This document shows positions 55,690-64,000 of a DNA stretch of 64,000 nucleotides, one piece after another (the first letter of the stretch is position 1; each line of letters starts with the position of its first letter). The notes beneath the pieces were generated by a model. The model made no database searches. It was not told the origin of the DNA and saw only the letters and a program-made list of their open reading frames with translations. The translations under genes and the position numbers were made by a program. The stretch spans positions 1 to 64,000 of the forward strand of contig NKYR01000152.1 in NCBI GenBank assembly GCA_003184365.1. Reading direction: 5' to 3'. This stretch comes from Evernia prunastri (lineage: Eukaryota; Ascomycota; Lecanoromycetes; Lecanorales; Parmeliaceae).

Positions 55690-56125
55690 AGCTACTCCCC
55701 GGCGTCTGCATTGTTTGGTCGACCACGATCGTCACCCAGGCTATCATCAACATGCTACTAGACATTACGATCATTTATCTTCCTATGCCACTAGTTTAGA
55801 GACTACAGATGACTCACCGAAGGAAGACTATCCTCGCCACAGTACCTGGTCTAGGCTCTATACATGTATCTGCGCGGGTGGTATCCTCATAATCAATCAA
55901 TGTGTCACATAAAGCGTCCGTGTGATTATTATCCTTCGAATCGTGCTTGCAGTTCAAGCGAATTTTGATTACCCCATGTGCAGTAACGTCAAAGTCTCCA
56001 TAACCGCAGTCTTAGAGCCCGAACTTTGCATGATAATGGCTCCCCTACGAGTATCCATGTTCCCTGCCATCTTCAAGAAAACGCGGGACCGTAAGTGTGA
56101 GCAAGTTTTCAAAAAGCTGCAAGCC
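55690..56125 (+). pseudogene. Fungal rhodopsin-like / Pth11-type membrane protein relic
   Basis: Plus-strand readings give QAIINMLLDITIIYLPMPLV, then RLQMTHRRKTILATVPGLGS, then in another frame FDYPMCSNVKVSITAVLEPE. These are consecutive pieces of the fungal rhodopsin-like domain (PF20684), with the typical basic loop after the fourth helix and the later VEP-like motif. Stops and frame changes separate them and the first three helices are missing, so the gene is dead. The flanks 55200-55690 and 56410-57725 contain nothing else I can name. Confidence 0.6.
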
Positions 56126-57725
56126 AAGCGTAGCCTGATGATCAATGAGGGTTGTCAAAAAAACAAGGCCGCCGTCATTCTGCAAGGCTGTAGGCCTGTA
56201 TGGGAGGGGCTGCGCACTGTGGTAATCAAGTTGCTCAATTTGCTCAAGCGCAGCTATTTGTGTGATCGAAGAGACATTAGCAAGGTTGCAGCGAATGCGC
56301 ATTCAGGTTATGCACAACTCCCGCGTACAACTTCATTTTCTTTCCTTTACTCTTTTTCTGTCACCGGTTGGCAGACGCTAGGAATCCCACGGAAGGATTC
56401 GACCTGACTGATAAGGAAACTTGGAAATTGTAATAGAATAGTAATGCTATCTTCTTCTCCTAGGGAGCTGGAAGTCCAAGCTATTTGTCATTGATCACAT
56501 AGCGCTTATCTCAATCAAAGTCGCTTTAGGGTAGGTTAGAACTTCCAAGTCAGAGTTCGATGGCAAAGATGTTGCGAAAGGCCACATCCTTTGGCCCCTA
56601 GTCTAGATTATCTGACGTGGATCTGCATTTTTTATGTCACAAAGCTTTGAAAGACTCAGGAATACGGCCGGGCTGGTCAAGAATCTGACGAGGGTGAATG
56701 GAGCCCGAATCAAACTACGTACAGTACTCGTAAGCGGGTATGTAAGCCAAGAGAGGGGCTAGTTGTATTTAATTTTACCCTTCTAGCTCTTTGTTGCTGT
56801 TGTGATGTGGTGTATGGAGGATTGATTGTTTTTCTATGGAATGGTGTGAAGGCTACTTTTATGCCTGAGAAACACGCTAATTTGCCACATGAGGGGTATC
56901 AACACATGGAGTGCTGCATCATTTCCAACAGTTGCTAAGGTAGTCCTTAGGCTCCAAGATACATCGGATATATTCTTACATACCACCAACGGAGACAAAT
57001 CGTCAAAGACTTGACATTCAACAGAATGTTCTGAAGCACTTGGACATCACCGCAGATAATTACACCACACACTAAAAGAGAATACGGGTAGCTTTGAACC
57101 CAAAGTGTGGTTGGGGCCTTCCAAGTTTCGTCTTCTTCGACATCGAACAACACTCTTTGACCAACATCCGGTATGACCGTCGCCCTCAATGTTCAGAATA
57201 GCAGGATACCAAATTGAGAGCCTGGTCTAGTGTGAGCAGATGCAAGGCTTCGTGTAGCCGCGTGTCATCTCGCCAAATCTTGAATAGATCGAGAAGAGTC
57301 CATTCTCTGTGCTGTTGCCCCGCCCTTCGAGACTGCGCATCATGCATTACCTTCCAAGCCGAGCTGAGAGCAAGTGAACAGAATGAGGAATCGACTATCG
57401 CGCGAGCAGATTGCACAGCCTCATGTAGCTGCACGCAGCCTTGCGGAAGCATGACAGCCCTTTTTTTTTTCAGCAGTGCAGCACACCATCATGTTCGCTG
57501 GCTGGTGTTCCCCCTCGCATTTCGCTCGAAAAGGTGGGATCAACTTTGAATCTCGGGCTCTTACATGGCATCTGGGGCGCACGGCCGATCCGCAATGCGA
57601 GGTAAGGCGGACTGTATACCTGACCCTCGTTTCGTCCATATTTTGACTCTTGACTTCCTAGATTCTTGACAAGAGAGATTTCTTGACTTATCCTTGATAA
57701 TTCCTCGACTTACTTCTCATTTGCA
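56126..57725. other. 1.6-kb region without a supported gene
   Basis: It holds short frames without domains and a poly-T of 10 near 57461. The promoter of the membrane protein at 57726 should lie at the right end. Confidence 0.45.
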
Positions 57726-59822
57726 ATGATGTCTTTCAATAAAATGTACATCTTTGTCTGGAGCTTTTTATTCTCTGGAAAAGTCACAGCGGGGCCAGGA
57801 TATTCCATGCACTGCTGTAACATAGCGCTACAGACATTGGCTTTTCTTGATAAGAGTATACCCTTTGACGATTATAAATGTGGTCAGAAGTACGATGCCA
57901 CCCTTCCACCTGCTCCACCTCTTCTAGTTCCCACCTCCTGGTGTCGCAAAGAATGTTCTGGATATGCGTTGTTCGCTCCTAGCGACACCAATGCTTGGGC
58001 GGTGCCCCTTATTCAATACATCCTACCCGCCGTCATTTTCAGTATGACTATCCCTCGAAGACTGGTGCTTTCACCGCCCAGATGGTTCTTCGACTTCAAT
58101 ATCAACCACATGAATGGCCTCATCAAAGCCCTTTTCTCTTTGTGCGTTGCAGGTGTCATTGTGACCCTCGACACCGCGGTCTGGGTTTTTATCATCATGA
58201 TAGCGCCGGCACCGTTCATCTTCAGCGGCTTATCAGAAGTTGTGCTCGACTATAGGATCATACGGAATCTGATGAGTAGCCACATAGATCAGGGCAAAGA
58301 TCAACCCGTGGGACTGGACAGGGCTCAAAGAGTTCAGCTTTTGACTGCTGTTCTGGCTGGGAACCTTGGGATAGAGGGTGTCCCAGCTGATCCTCAGGAA
58401 GAATTGGGGGCGGTCTTGGATATCAATAAGCATCCAGAAGAAGTGCAATCAGGGTTGGAGGCAATGCTAGATTGTCAGTATCCGTTTGGAGCTGCCGTGG
58501 GAGCCCCTATCCTGCTTTATATCGGGTCTTTCGTATATACACTGGCCACGATCCGCAACTCTGACGGAAATAAAGAAACGGCAAGAGCTCTGGCATTCGG
58601 AATTTGGTGGATGAACATTGTGCATGTCTCGGCCATTAGTGGGTGCTTGTTGGCTAGCAACAACCCCAGCACAGCAGGGGCGATCGCCAAGCTGAGACGC
58701 GTCATAGTCGGACTGCAGGCGCGGCTGATTTACGCCGACAAGCGATCCGAAATGGAAGACAAGATTCAAGCTCGGATAGAGGCATTGTCGAGGCTCCCTC
58801 TGAGCTATAAGGCGCGCTACGAACCTGTCTGGATGTGGACGAGAGGTAAAAGCAAAGCTGGCTGGCTTCGACGCACTTCTGCCTGGGAACAGCATTGGTT
58901 CCGCGAAAAGGTCGAGATGACGGTCCTTGGCTGGATGTTTCTCGCTTTTGTGGCCTTCTCACTTGTCTTATTCCCCTGCGCACTCGCCTTCTGGATTGAA
59001 TACTCGACGCCAGCGAGAGGCGTAGGCTGCCGGTCATTGACCATTTTGGGTATGTACATCACCGAGAAGACGCTATCCTATCCTTTCCTACAACGTTTCG
59101 GTTGGTAGAAGATGTTTTGAGGGAGCGGAAGTTTTTCCGCCTTTATACCAAAGCTGTCCCATCACTCGGGCGAGTCGGGTTCCGTCACAAACTGTCAGGG
59201 CTAACTCATAATCAAACTCAAAGTCTACACCTCCGCTCAACTGACCTTCACCACCCTCTCAGCTTGGAGCCATTTCAAAGCCTCGCAAGACCGGAACTTC
59301 TGGGAAGCCCACCATTGGCTGGGTCGCTTGCGGCGCAAATGGGTCGGCGTCTCTGTTGCGGTCATTTTCCTCATTCCCGCTTGGGTGGCCGCAGTGTTTA
59401 CCACGTTTGCCGGTACCCTCATGCAAATTACAGGCATCTTCCAGAATTGCGTGTGCGCTTCTAATGGATACTGGTCCTTCGGTTCTACTGCCACGGTCAA
59501 CCTCGCCGCCGATACCGAAGCCGATAGAGATGCCAGTCTGCACTGGCAGAAAGCGGGCTACACCGCTCTCATTTTCTTAGCTGTCGTGACTTACCTAGGA
59601 TGGTGGTGTCAGCGTTATCTGCGTGAGAAGTTCGTCGAACGAGTGAAGCACCTCGTTCCCAAGGAACCCACTGACGATAGTACTCATTCCAAAGTAATCG
59701 ATCTGGGAAGGCGGCAAACTGTTGAGACCATCAAAAGCTCTGAGATTAGCACGCTCTGCGATTTAAGCGGCTCCTCGGGTGAGTGCTGCCTTCCAGATTG
59801 GCCTAGGAATTGCAAGTACTGA
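57726..59822 (+). CDS. Fungal multi-pass membrane protein of unknown function, 640 aa
   Basis: Two exons, 57726-59049 and 59224-59822, join across a 174-bp intron (donor gtatgt, acceptor aag) that restores the frame and the segment SLTILVYTSAQLTF. The N-terminus (FVWSFLFSGKVTAGPG) can act as a signal or first helix, followed by a Cys-rich lumenal part (MHCCN, KCGQ, SWCRKECSGY). Helices follow at QYILPAVIFSMTI, the ALFSLCVAGVIVTLDTAV region, PILLYIGSFVYTLAT, WMFLAFVAFSLVLFPCALAF and, in exon 2, VAVIFLIPAWVAAVFTTF and YTALIFLAVVTYLGWW. CRSLT before the intron and the QNCVC near residue 510 recur in fungal relatives of unknown role. It may be a transporter or sensor, but nothing in the sequence proves it. 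Confidence 0.72.
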
Positions 59823-60600
59823 CAGACATGCAGTTTAAAACATCAAAGCAATTAAGCAAACATGTATGGTAGAATAGCAGTGCCCTCTAGTTCTCCTTCT
59901 GAGATTAAACCGACTTCACTTCCTATATGGCACAGATATTCAAAGAAAAATTAGATAAAACTGTCAATGGAGAGACTTACGCAACGCAGCTTGTTACCTA
60001 TAGATCCTCTCTGCTCTTCCGATCTCAGCCTTCAAGCACATTAGGGTCGACATGCACACTCGGCAATCTTGACTTCATAGCCATTAGCTGGCCCAGGGCT
60101 CTGCATGCCATCCTGAGGTCTAAAACCCTCACGTCAATACTAATTTCCTCCAACCAGGTTTCCTGGACTCATAGTTTGCAAGCTCACACCAGTCGATACT
60201 CACATTCTGCGCTCTTTTTTAATCTCTTGAACGCTGGTCTATTTACTCGAGAACAGAACTTGTATCAGATCTTTGTACGCGAATCAGCTTCTCTAGGCTG
60301 GAGCTGATACTCAACCCAGACAAATTGGCAATCGCTTACGACCTTATCTACAGCCAAGAAAGACCGCCGTTGCGCTACAGAAATCTGCGCCCAGAAAACG
60401 GTGCGGACCCAGTCCTTCCCCAAAAGCCATTACTTGCTCAAATACGAGACCACAGGACCACCAGGGAAACTCACAAATATGGCGGTGCGAAATTTCCTCT
60501 CTCTCCTTATAAGCCATAAAAGGACACAGTCCCAACCATCCAGCACCATCAATCGAAAGCTATCTCCACAACCAGCCAAAACGACCTTCACTCCCAAATC
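59823..60600. other. 0.8-kb intergenic region
   Basis: Short frames at 59927-60307 and 60325-60519 have no domain or coding look. This stretch should include the ancestral promoter of the broken secreted-protein gene to the right. Confidence 0.45.
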
Positions 60601-60618
60601 CTCCTCCCCTCCTCCAAA

Positions 60619-60992
60619 GTGAAGATCCCCAGCGCCCTCCTCCCCACCACCGCCTGCGCCTTCGCACTCGCCTTCGCATTCGCAGCCGCCGCCCCAACCC
60701 AGCTCCCGGCCCGCTCCACGGCCAGCTGCGCGCCGCTCTCGAACGTCCTGCTCCGCCTCGCCGACCCGGACACCTACCCGGTCCAGATCGACATCTACAC
60801 GATCCGAGCCCGCCCGCTGCAGCTCGACGCCGCGCTGTCCTGCCCCACGACGGAGAACGGCGCCCTGGACCCCGCGCGGGGCGGTCCAACGACGTCTGCG
60901 AGAAGAACCAGGCGCTCAAGGACGCGGTCGAGGGGCTGACGTGGTCGTCGACGGGGGACAAGCGGCTGCGGGGCGGGGGGATTGAAGGCTAA
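60619..60992 (+). pseudogene. Broken small secreted protein gene
   Basis: A GC-rich stretch encodes a clear signal peptide (KIPSALLPTTACAFALAFAF followed by AAAAPTQ) and a mature part with SCAPLSNVLLRLAD. The codon where Met is expected is GTG (60619-60621). Near 60883 the frame shifts: the continuing protein (SNDVCEKNQALKDAVEGLTW, ending GGGIEG and TAA at 60990-60992) lies in a different frame from the start. Cysteines fall in both parts, as in small secreted fungal proteins. Base composition is far more GC-rich than the flanks. A sequencing error could explain the shift, but the missing ATG is a second defect. Confidence 0.55.
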
Positions 60993-62985
60993 GGTGCTGG
61001 AGTTGGGTAAGCTGATGGACTGTGCTACCGCTGGGTGAGTGTGAAGGCTTCTTTTGGGTAAGGGGGAAGGGGTTCGGGTCGCTGAAGTGATGCAGTTGAC
61101 CGTCTTGATTCTAAGGGGAGGGAGGAGGAGGGAGGGGATGTTGCAGACGCCGTCTTTGTTCTCGCGGTGTCTTGGAGACTGGTGGTAAGGGTGAGGGCTA
61201 GGATGTCGGTGGGATTTGTCACAGCCTTTTAAGCTCCATGGGCCATCTGTTTGTAATCTTCATAGCCTAATCCACAGGGCAGCTGAAGTAGTACAGTCTG
61301 AACGCTCTAGTGAACGACGACAATCACTGGGATACTCTTGCTGAAGAATCTCTTACCCGTTGCTACAAACATTGGCAATGATGACGATTCGGACACCATG
61401 TTTCTAAATGTCGATCAACTTAGAGGGGTGACAACTCCCAATTCTACTTCAGGCGCCTCCACGCCTGTCTGCTGTTCTTTCGAGCAGAATTCAGAGCTAT
61501 ACAGATGTAGGAAACCGAGACAAAGTACTTCCATGCATGTGCAGCGATGACTAGGGCAATGAGACGACAAGCTTTTTCCGTGAGACCAGATTCCAGTCCT
61601 ACCTCCCAGCTAATATTCAAGCTACAACCACAACATAAGATTTTAATACTGTGACTTCAAACCGAGATTGAGTTTATGATGCATTACGCAATAATATATG
61701 TCGCTTCCTGGGCTCAAAGGGTATCTGTTGCCACTTGCCAAGAGCCAGCCATCCCACTCGCAAGCTCAACGGGCTGGCGCGGTTGCCCCTGACGAGCGGG
61801 ACTGCCCGCTATGACGGAACTGAAATCCATTATTTTGTCCGCGGAGACTTGGGGGCTGTTCTAACGGCTATCCGTAAAGTAACTGGTAGAGTATGTACCT
61901 ACCTTGGATCATCTCTTTCAATGCTGTTCTCGATGCTTTCAGGTGGAATCATTTTGCATCATGTCACTGGCGGTCTATATTTGCCCCATTTTGTACATTA
62001 TGCACGGAGCCTCGAGTGATGTGTCGTTGTCCGTTGTGGGTCGGACGTCTCTCGCGACCTGGGTATTTATTTACTGTCCTCTGGGTTGATGTTCACGCGA
62101 CGCGCAGAGCCTTCACCGCTTATAGCACCTGTAATAATGATTTGCAACATGCACTGCCAGCTCACACCCAAAGCTAGCATGGTGCCGCGGACTCCTGCTT
62201 GCTCATAAAACCGTCCGAGCCGCCATGACTGCTGTAAACGTTCCTATTCGCTAGACTAATGGCAGGGTGCTGCAGGTTCATCACAGAACTTCCTCTTTAC
62301 TACTGGTCTGTTCCCCACTGTATTGAATAGTCTCTGCCAGTACCTGCACATGAGGGCAAATTCATGATGCATCACGTAGCCTTGATATGGGTAAGTCCGT
62401 GGTGGCAAGGCGAGCGCTACCGAGGCGTGATCAAAACAACCAGGAGTCTTGATAGAGGTGTCTGTGCTTCCCCCTGCCCAAAAGTCGTGTCAATCTGAGC
62501 CTTCTGAGGACGAAGATTCCTCATTCATACTAACGACAATCACATTATCAAAAAAGATGAAGCAAATTGTGATTCTCTCATCTTGCTTTATCTTGCAGGG
62601 TCTGCGGTAGCGTGCCGGGCGGCAGCGTACCCCGGAGCCCGACCTGTCAAAATTTCTCGCCGACAACCTGTAAACAAAGCAAAAGCATCAATTTTATCAA
62701 CCAATACGGCGCACTTTGACCAGTATAATTGCTCTGCTCACCTACAGCCTCATTATTCAACTGTCTCACTATTCGACTATATGTCCCTCCGCTGATCAGG
62801 ATCACACAATTACGAGCAGGGCCGCAGCAAACAACCTGCGGTAATATGAAGCACTCACCCGCGATATTATCCCTGCGGTACCGATGTCTGGAGAAGCCAC
62901 TGCAAACTTTAAGAATTCAATAAAGCCGCTGTCCGCTCCGTCATTGTCAGTCAAGTGATCGAAGCCACCGCGAGACAAGTCCGCC
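60993..62985. other. 2-kb region without a supported gene
   Basis: Frames at 61338-61550, 61735-62019 and 62583-62795 have no domains and read like chance. The last few hundred bases should hold the promoter of the two-TM gene. Confidence 0.45.
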
Positions 62986-64000
62986 ATGAACCCGCCTCCT
63001 CCTCCCCCACCTCCACCGCCTCATGGGCACAATGCTGGCAATCGAAACGGTCTTCCTGAGGGAAATTATGACATTTTTATAATACCACCACACTCGTCTG
63101 GCGGTGGCTTCCTCTACCTTCCGTCTCTGCAACCACACCTGAATAGCTTCCTGGCTGGCGTGGCCTGCACTCTGCTGGGTATTACCTTTTGGATCATTGT
63201 CTTACCAGTGTTTAAGGAATGGTTCTCAACGATAGTGGCCGGTGGTGGAATGTCCGTCTTTGGACTCTTGCTCGCAGTGGGATTTGCGGGCTGGGTTTGG
63301 GGGAATAGGCAGATACAGGCTGGAGGTTCCGGACAGGGAGGTACTGGTGGGGCCCCCAGGGCGCATATGCCTGGACACTCATCCGGAGGTCCCACATCTG
63401 GGTTTCCTCCTGGATTCACGCCAGGCCCAACACCAGGGTTCACCCCAGGTCCCGGATTCACTCCGGGTCCAAATCCCGGCTTCACTCCAGGATACACTCC
63501 CCCTCCAGAACCACGACCCCCACCTAAGCCTACCTGGCAACGAGCGAACCCTGCACCTGCCACTGGAGCGGCGAGAGAAGGGTGGGACAAGGTCAAAGAG
63601 GAAACAAGGAAAAAGGAGGAGACGCGGAAGAAAGTTGAAGAATTGCGAAAAAAGAGGGAGGATGATGAGAAGGAGCGAGTCAGACAAAGGGAAAAAGAGG
63701 CACGGGAGAGGGAGGTGCGGGAGGCACGAGAGAAGAGAGAAAAAGAGAGGGCACAGGAGCGAGAGCGAGCCCAAGAGAAGACACAAGAGCGAGCACGTCC
63801 GGCATCTCCCACTAAAGGACACCGACATCCAACCGCAAAAACCGCGACAGACGATGATGCCTATTCGTATAGGCCTTACGACGAGCCGAAACGATCTACC
63901 AAGACAGCTACCGCTTCGTCGATATATTCCGAGTCCTCATACGCACCCTCACAATCGACCAGTCGCACAACACCACCACCTTCTCATCGAGGCCCGTACC
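62986..64000 (+). CDS. Two-TM proline-rich fungal protein, 3' partial (at least 338 aa)
   Basis: The frame opens at ATG 62986 (MNPPPP...) and runs off the window end without a stop. After a proline run it has a conserved block, LPEGNYDIFIIPPHSSGGGF and LYLPSLQPHLNSFLAG, then two transmembrane helices (VACTLLGITFWIIVLPVF and MSVFGLLLAVGFAGWVWG). A Gly/Pro repeat follows (TPGFTPG-like units near 63390-63500), then a long charged coiled coil of KEETRKKVEELRKKRED type, and a Ser/Thr-rich region. This architecture recurs in filamentous ascomycetes without an assigned function. The coiled coil suggests membrane anchoring of a scaffold. Confidence 0.75.
   Translation, partial: MNPPPPPPPPPPHGHNAGNRNGLPEGNYDIFIIPPHSSGGGFLYLPSLQPHLNSFLAGVACTLLGITFWIIVLPVFKEWFSTIVAGGGMSVFGLLLAVGFAGWVWGNRQIQAGGSGQGGTGGAPRAHMPGHSSGGPTSGFPPGFTPGPTPGFTPGPGFTPGPNPGFTPGYTPPPEPRPPPKPTWQRANPAPATGAAREGWDKVKEETRKKEETRKKVEELRKKREDDEKERVRQREKEAREREVREAREKREKERAQERERAQEKTQERARPASPTKGHRHPTAKTATDDDAYSYRPYDEPKRSTKTATASSIYSESSYAPSQSTSRTTPPPSHRGPY

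Overview
The window is from a filamentous ascomycete (Pezizomycotina). The evidence is intron-containing genes with 50-60 bp introns bounded by GT-AG, fungus-restricted families (Atg29, DUF7918, a cAMP-receptor-like GPCR, a kinase joined to a vWA-like domain, Pth11/rhodopsin-like relics) and an AT-rich, apparently RIP-mutated repeat block. A leotiomycete is my guess from the gene families; the sequence does not prove it. I saw no rRNA or tRNA gene and no CRISPR array.

Layout. Positions 1-12,400 are an AT-rich transposon graveyard with no intact gene. It holds at least thirteen LTR copies from several families, several with perfect 5-bp target-site duplications, a broken Tc1/mariner-type transposase, and five single-N joins. 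At three of these joins the repeat before the N recurs after it, which suggests collapsed or allelic contigs. From 12.8 kb the sequence is euchromatic: a conserved hypothetical (12.8-13.7), a tautomerase-like enzyme (14.3-15.6), a class-V-type GPCR (15.9-17.3, minus), the cell-wall-integrity MAP kinase kinase (20.5-22.3), a proline-rich orphan (25-26, minus), a small secreted protein (28.1-28.7), a minisatellite of about 1 kb (30.2-31.2), a coiled-coil protein of 104 aa (31.4-31.9, minus), and a decayed stretch that includes ankyrin-like relics (32.6-34.3).

Positions 36.4-42.6 hold three minus-strand oxidoreductase genes in a row: a D-2-hydroxyacid dehydrogenase, a 2-deoxygluconate-dehydrogenase-like SDR, and a secreted copper-radical oxidase with two chitin-binding domains. 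They could act together on sugar-derived aldehydes and acids, but that link is inferred from adjacency and enzyme class. An SLC33-type acetyl-CoA transporter (44.1-46.3, minus) and a DUF7918 protein (46.8-48.0, plus) diverge from a 544-bp promoter region.

Positions 48.1-53.7 are the most unusual part. Two direct repeats of about 255 bp flank a tandem array of roughly 25-bp units, each carrying its own different small hairpin, and a kinase-vWA gene broken by one stop codon. Atg29 (53.7-55.2, minus, with an inferred 10-nt micro-exon) follows. Then come a rhodopsin-like pseudogene, a 640-aa membrane protein (57.7-59.8), a broken small secreted protein gene (60.6-61.0), and the start of a two-TM proline-rich protein cut off by the window end.
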